Source: Kitasatospora aureofaciens (GTDB lineage: Bacteria > Actinomycetota > Actinomycetes > Streptomycetales > Streptomycetaceae). From it: a stretch of DNA of 56,079 bases. Below, in pieces: positions 8,909 through 18,057 of the stretch. Under the pieces are notes generated by a model that was not told where the DNA came from, did no database searches, and saw only the letters and a list, made by a program, of their open reading frames with translations. The stretch's first letter is position 1. The number at the start of each line of letters is the position of its first letter. The stretch spans positions 1-56,079 of the forward strand of contig NZ_JAHTKP010000050.1 of NCBI RefSeq assembly GCF_019192735.1, read 5' to 3'. The translations under genes and the position numbers were made by a program.

Positions 8909-10168
8909 CTACGGCGCCCGCGGGACGGTGCTGTGGACGGCCGGGCGCTGCGGGTGGCCGGCGTCCGGGGCGGTGGCCGCGAAGGCCGTCCAGGCCGCGG
9001 CGGCGCCCGCCAGCAGCAGGACGGTGGCCAGCACGACGGCGAGCAGCCGGCGGCGGCGCAGCAGCGCCTGCCGGTCGCGGCGCTGGCCGGCGCCCGGGGC
9101 GGCTCGCTGGGCGCGGGACTCGGCGGCGTACGCGGCCAGTTCCTCCGCGGAGGGCCGGCGCAGGCTGGTGTGGGTGTCCCGGGTGGAGTCCGGGGCGACG
9201 CCGGGCACCAGCGGGACGGCCGGGCCGCGGCGGCGCTTGTGGGTGCCGGGGCCGGGGTCCACCTCGGCGTAGACGGCCTCGCCGGGGGTGAGCGCCTCCT
9301 CGGCCGGGGCGCGGCCCTGGGAGGGGACGACGAGCACCGGCAGACCGGCCAGCGCGGGCAGCTGCTCGCGCAGCCGGGCGGCCAGTTCGGCGGCGCGCAG
9401 CCGGGAGGCGGGGGCCTTGGCCAGGCACTCGGAGATGATCCGCCACAGGCCGTCCGGCAGGCCGGGGATCGGCGGCACCTGTTCCGTGACGTGGCGGCGC
9501 AGCACGGCGCCGGTGTGGCCGCCGCCGAAGGGGGTGAAGCCGGCCAGCAGCTCGTAGAGCACGGTGGCGAGGGCGTAGATGTCGACGGCGGCACGCGGCT
9601 CCAGGCCCTCGATGATCTCGGGGGCGAGGTAGTCGGGGGTGCCGATGATCCGGGTGGCCCGGGTGCGGCGCGGGGCGTCGACCAGGCGGGCCACGCCGAA
9701 GTCGGTGAGCTTGGCGCGCGGGGCGCCGCCCGGGCCCGGGGCGGCGGCGAGGTCGAGCAGGACGTTCTCCGGCTTGACGTCGCGGTGGACGATGCCGGCC
9801 GCGTGCGCGGCGGCCAGGCCGTCGGCGACGTCGGCGATGATCGAGGCGGCTGTCTGCGGGGGCAGCGCGCCGTCGCGTTCGAGCCGGGAGCGCAGGTCGG
9901 TGCCCTGGACGAGTTCCATGACGAGGGCGAGGTCGCTGCCGTCGACGACCATGTCGCGGACGCCGACCACCCGGGGGTGGTCGAGGCTGGTCAGCGCGGC
10001 GCGCTCCTGGACGAAGCGGCCGACCAGCACCTGGTCGGCGGCCAGGTCCTCACGCAGCAGCTTGACCGCCACCGGACCGTCCGGCCCCTCACCGAGCCAG
10101 ACCGTCCCGGCCGAACCCCGGCCGATCACCTGGTGGACGGTGTACCGGCTGCCGATCTTGCGTGCCAA
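8909..10168 (-). CDS. Membrane serine/threonine protein kinase, PkaB-type
   Basis: 419 aa from a TTG start at 10168, chosen because GGAG lies 8 bases upstream and the kinase fold begins at once (ARKIGSRYTVHQVIGRGSAG). Features are the glycine loop GRGSAGTV, VAVK (Lys36), HRDVKPEN (Asp130), DFG (Asp156) and DYLAPE. The kinase domain covers about 9-270. A proline/charged linker leads to one membrane helix near residues 365-388 and a short outer tail; there are no PASTA repeats. It matches PkaB-type Hanks kinases found beside PkaA and prfB in streptomycetes. Upstream on the same strand is a second kinase. Confidence 0.92.
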   Translation of the reverse strand: MARKIGSRYTVHQVIGRGSAGTVWLGEGPDGPVAVKLLREDLAADQVLVGRFVQERAALTSLDHPRVVGVRDMVVDGSDLALVMELVQGTDLRSRLERDGALPPQTAASIIADVADGLAAAHAAGIVHRDVKPENVLLDLAAAPGPGGAPRAKLTDFGVARLVDAPRRTRATRIIGTPDYLAPEIIEGLEPRAAVDIYALATVLYELLAGFTPFGGGHTGAVLRRHVTEQVPPIPGLPDGLWRIISECLAKAPASRLRAAELAARLREQLPALAGLPVLVVPSQGRAPAEEALTPGEAVYAEVDPGPGTHKRRRGPAVPLVPGVAPDSTRDTHTSLRRPSAEELAAYAAESRAQRAAPGAGQRRDRQALLRRRRLLAVVLATVLLLAGAAAAWTAFAATAPDAGHPQRPAVHSTVPRAP

Positions 10169-10347
10169 TGCTGCTCCGTGGGCGGCGCGGGAGCGCGCCC
10201 GGGGGTCCCGGGGCGCTCGGTGGGGCGGGACAACAGCGACCAACCTACGCGCCCCGACCCCCCTCGCGGGCCGCCTGAGGGCCCTGGAGCGGCACTCTCG
10301 GGCGAGAAATCTTCGGAATTGTCGACAAAGCGTCAATCCTGCGGTTC

Positions 10348-10376
10348 GGGTGTGGGCCGGTGGTCGGCCCACACCC
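10348..10376 (-). terminator. Hairpin after the PkaA-type kinase gene
   Basis: A 12-bp perfect stem (10348-10359 with 10365-10376, 5-nt loop) lies 10 bp downstream of the minus-strand stop at 10386, so the two kinase genes are probably separate transcription units. Confidence 0.7.
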
Positions 10377-10385
10377 GTCGCGGCG

Positions 10386-12194
10386 TCAGTTCTTCGCGCT
10401 GCCGACCAGGTTGGTCACCCAGTCGTACGCGGTGTGGTACCAGCCCTGCACGTTGTCCCAGTAGTGCGGCAGCGGCGTGAAGTTCCACAGCGCCACGGCG
10501 GCGACGGCCAGCACCAGCAGCACCATCAGGCAGCCCTTGAGGCAGCCGAGCCCCGGGATGTACATCCGGTTGCGGCTGCGCGGGCGCCGCTCGCGCGGCG
10601 GGGCGGGCTCGCGTCGGGCCGGTGCGGGCGGCTCCTCCCGGCGCTGCGGGGGCTCCCGGTGCTGCGGCGCGGGCGGCTCGGCCCGGCGCACCGGGGCGGG
10701 CGGGGGCGGCGGCGGGTACGCGCCCTGCGACTGCCCGTAGCCCGACGGGGCCTGTCGGTAGCCGCCGGGCGGCTGCGGACGGCTGCCGCCGCCCTGGGCC
10801 TGGTAGGGCGGCGGGGCCACCGGCGGGCGCTGGGCGTACCCGGGCCCCTGGCGGCGCTGGTCGGGGCGGCCCTGGTCCGGGCGGTAGGCGCCCGGCGGCG
10901 GCTGGTAGCCCGCCGGGGGCGCCCCCTGTCCCGCCTGGAAGGGCTGCGGAGCGACCTGCGGGTCCTCGAAGTCCTCCGGGCCGAAGTGGCCGACCTGGGT
11001 CTGCTGGTTGCGGTCCCGCGCGGCGCGCAGCTGGGTCTGCCAGGGGTGCGGCGCCTCCTCCTGCGGCGGGCCCGGCGGGGGCGGCGGCACCGCGGTGGGC
11101 GGCATCACCTGGGTGCGGTCCGCGGCGCCGTACGGGGCGGCGGGCGGCGGCTGGGTGCCCATCACCCGGGTCGCCGCGGCCGGGTCGAACTGCGGGGCGC
11201 CCTGGCCGGCCGGCAGCACCTGGGTGCGGTCCTCGGTCGCCGGAGGGACGACCGGGGCGGTGCCCGGCACCGAGGCCGGCTGCGGGTCCGGCAGCAGCAG
11301 CGCGCCGACCGCGAGCGCCGCGTCCACGGCCGCCGGGGAGGCGTGCACGCCGACGCCGGCCGCGACCACCCGTAGCGCCTGCGCCAGCGAGGTGGCGCTC
11401 GGCCGCTGCGCCGGGTCCTTGCGCAGGCAGCGCTCGATGACCGTCCAGAGCGGCTCGGGCATGGTGCTGGGCCGCTGCGGCTCCTGCGCCAGGTGCGCCT
11501 GGAGGATCGCGAGCGCGCCGTCGCCCTGGAACGGCTGGCGGCCGGTGACCAGCTCGTACAGCATGATCCCGGCGCCGTAGACGTCCACCGCGGAGGTCTG
11601 CGGGCGGCCCTCGGCGGACTCCGGGGCGACGTAGGCGGGGGTGCCGACGAACTCGTGGGTGCGGGTGATGCCCGGGGAGTCGGCGAGCCGGGCGATGCCG
11701 AAGTCGGTCAGCAGCGGGTGCATCTGCTCGGTGCCGTCCACCAGGGTGGAGGCGAGCAGCACGTTGGCCGGCTTGAGGTCGCGGTGGACGATCCCGTCCG
11801 CGTGGCTGGCCGCGAGCGCGTCCGCGACCTGGGCCATCAGCAGGGCGCCCGCGATCGGGCTGAAGGGGCCGTTGGAGCGCAGGTAGCGTGCCAGGTCGGG
11901 GCCCTCGACGAGGTCCATCACCAGGGCCAGCAGCTCGCCCTCGACGACCAGGTCGCGGATCCGGACGATGTTGGGGTGGGTGAGCCGCAGCAGCAGGGAG
12001 CGCTCGCGCAGGAAGCGCATCACGACGTCCGGGTCGGCCGCCAGCTCCTCGCGCAGCACCTTGATCGCCACGAGCTGCCCGGGCTCGCTGCCGGGCACCT
12101 CGACGTCGGGGCGCACGCAGCCGCGCCAGACGGTGCCGGTGGCTCCCCGTCCGAGGGTCTCCTCAAGCAGATACTTGCTGCCGACTGGCCGCAC
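10386..12194 (-). CDS. Membrane serine/threonine protein kinase, PkaA-type
   Basis: 602 aa from the GTG at 12194; the more upstream GTG at 12203 overlaps its own ribosome-binding site, whereas GGAG lies 8 bases before 12194. The kinase domain (about 8-265) has GRGATGTV, VAIK (Lys45), HRDLKPAN (Asp139), DFG (Asp164) and PAYVAPE. A long proline/glutamine-rich linker (about 290-540) contains several DRTQV/TRVM-like threonine motifs that could be phosphosites for FHA domains. A basic stretch and one membrane helix (about 555-575) precede a short C-terminal outer segment. The FHA-domain ATPase gene is divergent, and a partnership is plausible. Confidence 0.92.
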   Translation of the reverse strand: MRPVGSKYLLEETLGRGATGTVWRGCVRPDVEVPGSEPGQLVAIKVLREELAADPDVVMRFLRERSLLLRLTHPNIVRIRDLVVEGELLALVMDLVEGPDLARYLRSNGPFSPIAGALLMAQVADALAASHADGIVHRDLKPANVLLASTLVDGTEQMHPLLTDFGIARLADSPGITRTHEFVGTPAYVAPESAEGRPQTSAVDVYGAGIMLYELVTGRQPFQGDGALAILQAHLAQEPQRPSTMPEPLWTVIERCLRKDPAQRPSATSLAQALRVVAAGVGVHASPAAVDAALAVGALLLPDPQPASVPGTAPVVPPATEDRTQVLPAGQGAPQFDPAAATRVMGTQPPPAAPYGAADRTQVMPPTAVPPPPPGPPQEEAPHPWQTQLRAARDRNQQTQVGHFGPEDFEDPQVAPQPFQAGQGAPPAGYQPPPGAYRPDQGRPDQRRQGPGYAQRPPVAPPPYQAQGGGSRPQPPGGYRQAPSGYGQSQGAYPPPPPPAPVRRAEPPAPQHREPPQRREEPPAPARREPAPPRERRPRSRNRMYIPGLGCLKGCLMVLLVLAVAAVALWNFTPLPHYWDNVQGWYHTAYDWVTNLVGSAKN

Positions 12195-12275
12195 CTGTCG
12201 CACTCCTCGCCGTGCCGCCCGCGCGGGGCGCTCCTCCGCCGGTGCGGTGAGCCTGCCGGGCCCGTGTTTGCGGCC

Positions 12276-12303
12276 ACTCTAACGGGGTCCGTTCGGGTTT
12301 CAG
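12276..12303 (-). promoter_or_regulatory. Possible promoter of the PkaA-type kinase gene
   Basis: On the minus strand CTGAAA (12303-12298) and TAGAGT (12281-12276) are 16 bases apart and could be -35/-10 boxes about 80 bases upstream of the GTG start. The rest of the 12195-12573 divergent region holds no gene I can support. Confidence 0.4.
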
Positions 12304-12573
12304 AGGCGACCGGCAGGCCGTCCGCGCGGTCTCGGGGACGGCTTCGGGGACATCCCCTGGGGAAGGGTCACGGGGGCCTTGCGGGTGCCGGTTGACCTGA
12401 CTCTCCGTCGCCTCCACCATGGCGATGATCGCAAGATCGTCAAATCCGGTACGGTGCGCGGACTGTCCGTGACGGATGGCAGGATGGACACTCGCCACTC
12501 CGGTGGCCCACACGTGTCCGCAGCGGCACAGCGGTACCAGGCTTCACATCAGCAGAAGGGACCCGCGGGCGAG

Positions 12574-15369
12574 ATGCAGATCCGGCTGACCGTCCTCCGA
12601 CCGCGCAGCGGCCCGACCGCCGCCGGCACCGCCATCCCCTACGTGGACGTACTGGTCACCGCGCCCGTCGGCACCGCGCTCGGCGCCCTCGCGGGCGCGC
12701 TCGCGGGCGCCGTGGGCGTGCGCGGGCCCCGGGCCGCCACCCATGTGCACCTCTACGCCGGGGCCCACCGGGTGGACGAACACACCCTGCTCGGCCACCC
12801 CCCGCTGCTCGACGGCGCCGTACTCAGCCTCAACGAGCCCGACCCGACCGCCGACGACCCCGACGACATCCCCGCCGCCGCCGAGCTGCGCGTGGTCGGC
12901 GGCCCCGACGCCGGCGGCGTGCACCGGCTGCACGGCCGGGAGATCCGGATCGGCCGCTCCGGCGAGGCCGACGTCCCGCTCGACGACCCGGACGTCTCCC
13001 GGCTGCACCTGTCCCTGCACCTCGCCGAGGACGGCCGGGTCACCGTCCGCGACCTCGGCTCCACCAACGGCACCACCCTGGACGGCCGGCTCGTCCCGCC
13101 CGGCCCGCCGGAGGAGGCCGTCCCGCTCGACCCCGGCACGCTGCTGCGGATCGGCGAGTCCACCCTGCAGCTCGCCGCCCCCGAGCCCGCCGCCGAGCCC
13201 GCCCGCGCCGCCCTGCCCGACGGCCACGGTTTCCTTCAGCTCGCCGCCCCCGGCCCGGTCCGGCCCGCCCCGCCCGTCGTCGAACCGCCCGCCGCCCCCG
13301 AGCCCGCCGCCGGGCGCAGCCGCGGCCTGCTCTCGCTGCGACTCGGCCGCACCGCCGAACCGCCCGGCCAGGAGAGCGCCGAGCGCCACCACACCGCCGT
13401 CCGGATCCGCCAGGCCGCCGCCCAGCGCGAGCGCTGGCCCGACCTCGCCACCCTGCTGCTCAACGCCCTCGGCCCCGGCCCCCGGCTCTGGGAGCGCGGC
13501 CCCGGCCACCCCGACGCGCTCACCCTCCGGCTCGGCACGGCCGACCGCCCCGGCGGCCCCGGCACAACCCCCGGCACGATGCTGCCCGCCGTCCCGGTCA
13601 CCCTCGACCTGCAGACCGCCGGCAGCCTCGGCCTCAGCGGCCCGCGCGAGCGCCTGGACGCGCTCACCCGCGCCGTCGTCGCCCAGCTCGCCGCCCTGCA
13701 CCCGCCGAGCGGCCTCAGCCTGGTCGTCATCGACGCCGACCCGGCGCGCAGCATCCAGGACCGCGCCGACACCTGGGCCTGGGCGCTCTGGCTGCCCCAC
13801 CTGCGCCCCGCCGACGGCCAGGACTGCCGCCTGCTGCTCGGCCTCGACGACGACCAGGCCACCGCCCGGCTCACCGAGCTCACCGCCCGGCTCAGCGGTC
13901 CGATCGGCCTCGGCGGGCACCCCGCCACCGTCGTCGTGGTCGACGGCCGCCCGGCCACCGAGGCCGCCCGGCAGGCGCTCGACCTGCTGCTGCGCCAGGG
14001 CCCGGCGGTCGGCATCTTCCCGCTCTGCCTCGCCGAGCAGCCCGAGCTGCTCCCCCGCGGCGTCGGCGCCACCGCCCTGATCACCGGCGAGGTCGGCACC
14101 CAGCTCTCGCTCGACCGCCCGGTCGCCCGGGGCCGCGAAACCCTGCACGAGATCTCGCTGGACGCCGTCTCCGACGCCTGGGCCGAGCGGCTGGCCCGCG
14201 TCCTCGCCCCGCTGCGCGAGGCCGCCCCGGCCGCCCGCGGCCCGCTGCCCGACGCGCTGCGGCTGCTCGACCTGCTCCAGCTCGACACCGTCACCCCGGC
14301 CAAGCTGTCCGCCCGCTGGGACGCCCACGCCGGCGGCATCGGCGCCGCCACCGCGCTGCTCGGCACCACCAGGGACGAGCTCTGCACGCTCGACCTGGCC
14401 GACCCCGAACTTGCCCTTCCCTCCCCCGACCCGGGCGGCCCGCACCTGCTGATCGGCGGCGCGCGCGGCTCGGGCAAGACGGAGCTGCTGCGCACCCTGG
14501 TCGCCTCGCTCGCCGTCTCCGAGCGGCCCGAGCGGCTGGCCGTCACGATCATCGAGGGCCGGGCCACCGAGGACGGCCTGGACGGCTGCACCGAGCTGCC
14601 GCATGTCACCGGGCGGGTCAACGCCGCCACGGAGCCGCGGGCCGCGCTGCTCGCGGCGGAGGCCCTGGAGGACGAACTCGCCCTGCGCGAGCGGCTGTTC
14701 GACGGCCTGGACTTCTCCTCCTGGCACGCCGCGCGGATCCTGGACGCCGACCGTCCCGCGGTCCCGGTGCCCGCGACGGTCGGCGCGGCCTCCGCCGCCA
14801 CCCCGAAGGTCATCCACCCGCGCAGCGCCGAGGGCCCCCGGCCGGCTTCCCCCACTTCTTCCGTCCCCGCGCGTCTGATCGTCGTCGTCGACGACTACGA
14901 CGCCCTGCTCTCCCCCATCTCCCCCGCCGGCCGCCCGCTCGCCCGCGCACTCGCCGCCGTCGCCCGCCGCGGCGGCCCGCTCGGCGTCCACCTCGCGGTC
15001 ACCACCGGCCGGCCGGAGGAGAGCGCCGGCACCGAGGTCGACGAGGCCGCCCTGCTCCGGATCGCCCTGCGCACCGAGGACCCGGCCGACTCCGACCTGC
15101 TGATCCACCTCGGCGACGCCGCCGCCCTCCCCGAGGAGACCCCCGGCCGCGGCTACCTGCGCCTGCCGGACGGCGGCGTGTCCGCCTTCCAGGCCGCCCG
15201 GATCAGCGGCCGGATCCCGCGCACCGCGACGCTGCGCCCCACCGTGGTCGCGATAGACCCGCTCCAGCTCGGCGCCCCGCCCGCCCGCCGCCCGGTCCGC
15301 GAACTCGGCAACGGCCCCACCGACCTCGCCCTCCTCGCCAGCGCCCTCCAGCGCGCGGCGTCCCGTTAG
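12574..15369 (+). CDS. FHA domain-FtsK/SpoIIIE-type ATPase fusion
   Basis: 931 aa from the ATG at 12574 (MQIRLTVLRPRSG); the frame is open to 12379 but codes low-complexity sequence there. Residues 1-90 look ubiquitin/EsaB-like. Residues 104-190 are an FHA domain (GREIRIGRSGEADVPL, VSRLHLSL, STNGTTLDG) that binds phosphothreonine. The C-terminal half is an FtsK/SpoIIIE ATPase with Walker A GGARGSGKT (about residues 627-635) and Walker B LIVVVDDYDALL (about 768). This resembles EssC-type ATPases of type VII secretion without the membrane segments. No ESX substrates are nearby. Two kinases are encoded divergently. Confidence 0.88.
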   Translation: MQIRLTVLRPRSGPTAAGTAIPYVDVLVTAPVGTALGALAGALAGAVGVRGPRAATHVHLYAGAHRVDEHTLLGHPPLLDGAVLSLNEPDPTADDPDDIPAAAELRVVGGPDAGGVHRLHGREIRIGRSGEADVPLDDPDVSRLHLSLHLAEDGRVTVRDLGSTNGTTLDGRLVPPGPPEEAVPLDPGTLLRIGESTLQLAAPEPAAEPARAALPDGHGFLQLAAPGPVRPAPPVVEPPAAPEPAAGRSRGLLSLRLGRTAEPPGQESAERHHTAVRIRQAAAQRERWPDLATLLLNALGPGPRLWERGPGHPDALTLRLGTADRPGGPGTTPGTMLPAVPVTLDLQTAGSLGLSGPRERLDALTRAVVAQLAALHPPSGLSLVVIDADPARSIQDRADTWAWALWLPHLRPADGQDCRLLLGLDDDQATARLTELTARLSGPIGLGGHPATVVVVDGRPATEAARQALDLLLRQGPAVGIFPLCLAEQPELLPRGVGATALITGEVGTQLSLDRPVARGRETLHEISLDAVSDAWAERLARVLAPLREAAPAARGPLPDALRLLDLLQLDTVTPAKLSARWDAHAGGIGAATALLGTTRDELCTLDLADPELALPSPDPGGPHLLIGGARGSGKTELLRTLVASLAVSERPERLAVTIIEGRATEDGLDGCTELPHVTGRVNAATEPRAALLAAEALEDELALRERLFDGLDFSSWHAARILDADRPAVPVPATVGAASAATPKVIHPRSAEGPRPASPTSSVPARLIVVVDDYDALLSPISPAGRPLARALAAVARRGGPLGVHLAVTTGRPEESAGTEVDEAALLRIALRTEDPADSDLLIHLGDAAALPEETPGRGYLRLPDGGVSAFQAARISGRIPRTATLRPTVVAIDPLQLGAPPARRPVRELGNGPTDLALLASALQRAASR

Positions 15370-15388
15370 CACCTCCGGCAAAGAACAC

Positions 15389-15420
15389 GGGCGGCCCGGC
15401 CGAGAACGGCCGGGCCGCCC
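15389..15420 (+). terminator. Terminator of the FHA-FtsK gene (hairpin 1 of the array)
   Basis: A perfect 14-bp GC stem (15389-15402 with 15407-15420, loop AGAA) lies 19 bp after the stop at 15369. No T-tract follows, as is common for actinobacterial terminators. Confidence 0.8.
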
Positions 15421-15447
15421 AAAGACTGCCCAGCAGGAGCGGTAACG

Positions 15448-15820
15448 ACCTAGTGAATGATCAACACAACTAGGTGGGCCCGCGTGCAAGCACACGGGCC
15501 CACCCAAAGACGCCTTCAGCGTGGTGTCGACAGACCCACCCCAACTCAGGGCCCCACCCGCCCCTCCCCTCTGCCCCTGTCACCCCGTCGCCGCTTCGGC
15601 ACAGCCGAAGCGGCGACGGCGTTGTCCGGCACCCCTTCTGCGCAGGAAGTCGGCCAGACCGACTTCCTGCGCAGAAGGGAGGAGGGCTGCGGGTTAATTG
15701 CAGTTCCTATTTCGCTGCCCCGCCGGACGGGTCCGGCGGGGCAGCGAAATAGGAACCGGCCTGTGCGGATGCAAGCTCGGAACAAGATGCCGGTCTTCAA
15801 GGTGACCTCGAAGACCGGCA
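15448..15820. repeat. Array of six further hairpins in the gene-free region
   Basis: In order: 15448-15475 (7-bp stem, 14-nt loop); 15473-15504 (14 positions, one mismatch, loop CAAG); 15585-15619 (16-bp perfect, loop ACA); 15633-15679 (21-bp perfect, 5-nt loop); 15703-15756 (26-bp perfect, 2-nt loop); 15788-15820 (11-bp stem plus an inner 4-bp stem). The stems differ in sequence, so they are not copies of one another. They lie between convergent genes ending at 15369 (+) and 15929 (-). The 15370-15928 region holds no gene I can support. Confidence 0.9.
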
Positions 15821-15928
15821 CATGACATGACGAAACGATTCCACAGACGAGGCGCTAGGAGCGTCGATTCAGGCGAGCGGTCTTTGATCACACCCTGCGG
15901 CCTGGTGTAGCGGGCCGGTCCTCTCCTG

Positions 15929-16747
15929 TCAGGGGTGACAGATCAAGATGCCGCCAAGGCATGTGATCTTGAACGACCCCTCGGTCGCGATCGTGGCGGC
16001 AGCGATCTCGGCCGCCCGGCTGACGGTCTCGTGGAACGGGACACCGCATTGGTCGACCCACGCCTCGTAGGAGGCCAGGTGGGCAACGATCGGCGCAGGG
16101 TCGGTGATCTCTATGGTGCCGGGCAGTTCCCACACCCGGATGTCCTTGAACGCTGTCCCGAGGTAGCCGGGGGCCTTCTCCAGGGAGAAGCGGGAGCTGA
16201 GGGAGACCCGTGCCGGCCCCTCGGGAATCCCGAGGACGTCTCCTGCGGCCCTGGCCCAGAGCCGATCCAGCTCCTGTTTGTCGGTGTCGCTGTTGGTCGA
16301 GGCGATGAGCACACCGCCGGGCCGGAGGACGCGGGCCAGTTCCTTGATCGTGGTCTCGATGTCGCTGACGTGGTACAGCATGTGCAGGGCCAAGACGGCG
16401 TCGGCGCTGTCGTCGGCGAAGGGCAGTGCCTGGGCGTCGGCCACCAGGACTGGCTTTTCGATGTCGGCGAGGATGCCCGCCGAGATGTCCGTCCCGACGA
16501 TCTGAAGGTCCGGGCGGTCGTGGTGCAGGCGACCGACAAACTTGCCGTTGCCGCAGCCGATGTCGAGCACGGTACCGCTGGTGGCGGCCAGCTCATCAAC
16601 GACGATCCCGGGCAGGTCGTACTGCGGCCGCTGCCACTGGTAGATCGACTGGCGGGCGGCCAGGTGGCGTCCGTCGGCGTAGGCGGCGTTCGCGAGGATC
16701 ATCCTGTCGGCGACTGCGGCGTCCTGGTGCGCGGTGTTGCTCGTCAC
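15929..16747 (-). CDS. Class I SAM-dependent methyltransferase
   Basis: 272 aa. The Rossmann motif I VLDIGCGNGKFVGRL lies near residues 60-75, an acidic residue follows in IVGTDIS, ADAQALPFADDS is motif II and LHMLYHVSDIE is a Methyltransf_11-type motif. The substrate is unknown. Its ATG overlaps the stop of the upstream regulator gene by four bases (ATGA), so the two are translationally coupled and probably belong to one divergent unit facing the peptide/JmjC operon. Use of S-adenosylmethionine is clear from the fold; the role in peptide or small-molecule modification is inference from context. Confidence 0.88.
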   Translation of the reverse strand: MTSNTAHQDAAVADRMILANAAYADGRHLAARQSIYQWQRPQYDLPGIVVDELAATSGTVLDIGCGNGKFVGRLHHDRPDLQIVGTDISAGILADIEKPVLVADAQALPFADDSADAVLALHMLYHVSDIETTIKELARVLRPGGVLIASTNSDTDKQELDRLWARAAGDVLGIPEGPARVSLSSRFSLEKAPGYLGTAFKDIRVWELPGTIEITDPAPIVAHLASYEAWVDQCGVPFHETVSRAAEIAAATIATEGSFKITCLGGILICHP

Positions 16748-18057
16748 TGGGGCAGCTCCGGAGGGTTCGTGAGTGCGGGTCGAGAGCAGGCTTCTCTGAC
16801 ATTCTCACGGAGACTCAGGACGAGCGGGGAGCCTGCATAGGCGGGCTCGGCGAGACGAGTGCTCAGTGCCCGAAGGCGGGTGGAGATGCTCGCTGTTCGC
16901 CGGTCCGGTGCGGCGTCCAGCACAACCGAGAGCTTCTCCTGCACGCCGTCGAGGTCGCCGTGGGCGAGATGGGCGTTGGCGAGGTCAAGGCGGGCGGCCA
17001 GCAGGTCGCCGGAGGACTGCTCCTGCTGCGGTGCGGCCTCGTACATGGCAATGGCCCTGGAAGATGCCTCGATGGCGCGGTTCACGTGAGGCTGGCTGCC
17101 CAGGGCAAGGAGGGCGGTGCCGGCATAGGTCCACTGCTTGGCCTCGGGGAACGTGAAAACGCCGGGAAGATCCACGGCGACTACTGTGCTCCGTGCTGCC
17201 TCGGCTGCCTCCGCGGCTCGGAGCGCGCTCGCGCTGTCGCCGAGCCCGGCGGTGGCCCGTGCTTCGAGGCTGAGCAGGCGGGCTGCGATCGTCCCGCTGT
17301 CCGCGTACGGCAGTCCGGCTCTGGCCAGCTCGGCGGCCTGGCGGTGGTCCTGCTGCCAGTAGGCGATCAGGGACTGGACGGATCGGATCCAGGCCCGAAG
17401 GCCGTTGTGGCCGGCTGACTCTGCACAGCGCCAGGCTGTTCGCGAGTGGGTAGCCGCAGCGGTGTACTGGCCAAGGTCGAGGGCGACATGGGTGGCCAGG
17501 CCGCAGAGGCGTCCGGCCTGCAGGTAGAGATGGCTCGTCTGGTAGGGGTGTTGGCGACCTCGGAGTAAGCCGAACACTCCTCGCCGGAGTGTTCCGATGT
17601 CGTGGAAGAGCTCGGACACCGGCTTGCTCACGTAGTCCCCTGCCAGCCTCGCGATGTCCGCGTCGATCTGTTCCAGCAGCGTGACGTCCACGTTGGACGC
17701 ACTCGCGAAGCGAAGGAAGAGCGCGGACTCCGCCGAGTCAGCTGCCACGGCCACTACGAGATCGTTGTCGTGGTCCGGGCGCCGGGCAGGCACAGGAGGT
17801 GAGGCATCGCCGACGCGGCTGGGCGGTGGAACTGCTTCGACGCCTGCGGGGGATGCTGCCAGCAGGTCGGCCAACTGGTCGACCGAGAGTTCCAGGGCGC
17901 GGGCGAGCTTCGGCCGCATCCAGGGCTGCGGGGTACCCCTACCGCTCTCCCACCGCCCCACAGTCGTACGGTCCACATCGAGGGCATCAGCCAGTGACTC
18001 CTGGGTGTGGCCAACAGCCTCCCTGCGCTGGATCAGCCGGGACCTCCTGGATGCCAT
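16744..18057 (-). CDS. XRE-family regulator with TPR-like repeats
   Basis: 437 aa. The N-terminal helix-turn-helix (about 5-60: LIQRREAVGHTQESLADALDVDRTTVGRWESGRGTPQP) is followed by a linker and an all-helical alanine-rich region (about 120-420) typical of TPR-type signal-sensing domains that often bind peptides. The ATG at 18057 has GGAGGA six bases upstream. It is divergent from the small peptide gene, with 294 bp between, and overlaps the methyltransferase gene by 4 bp. It is a likely cassette-specific regulator that senses a small ligand or peptide; the ligand is unknown. Confidence 0.88.
   Translation of the reverse strand: MASRRSRLIQRREAVGHTQESLADALDVDRTTVGRWESGRGTPQPWMRPKLARALELSVDQLADLLAASPAGVEAVPPPSRVGDASPPVPARRPDHDNDLVVAVAADSAESALFLRFASASNVDVTLLEQIDADIARLAGDYVSKPVSELFHDIGTLRRGVFGLLRGRQHPYQTSHLYLQAGRLCGLATHVALDLGQYTAAATHSRTAWRCAESAGHNGLRAWIRSVQSLIAYWQQDHRQAAELARAGLPYADSGTIAARLLSLEARATAGLGDSASALRAAEAAEAARSTVVAVDLPGVFTFPEAKQWTYAGTALLALGSQPHVNRAIEASSRAIAMYEAAPQQEQSSGDLLAARLDLANAHLAHGDLDGVQEKLSVVLDAAPDRRTASISTRLRALSTRLAEPAYAGSPLVLSLRENVREACSRPALTNPPELPQ

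Noticed and set aside
12574..15369. Type VII secretion locus
   Set aside because: Only an EssC-like ATPase is present; there are no WxG100 proteins, EccB/C/D/E or mycosin genes nearby.
12544..15507. 987-codon minus-strand frame opposite the FHA-FtsK gene
   Set aside because: The product is a Gly/Ala/Glu-rich shadow without motifs. The plus strand carries FHA and Walker motifs.
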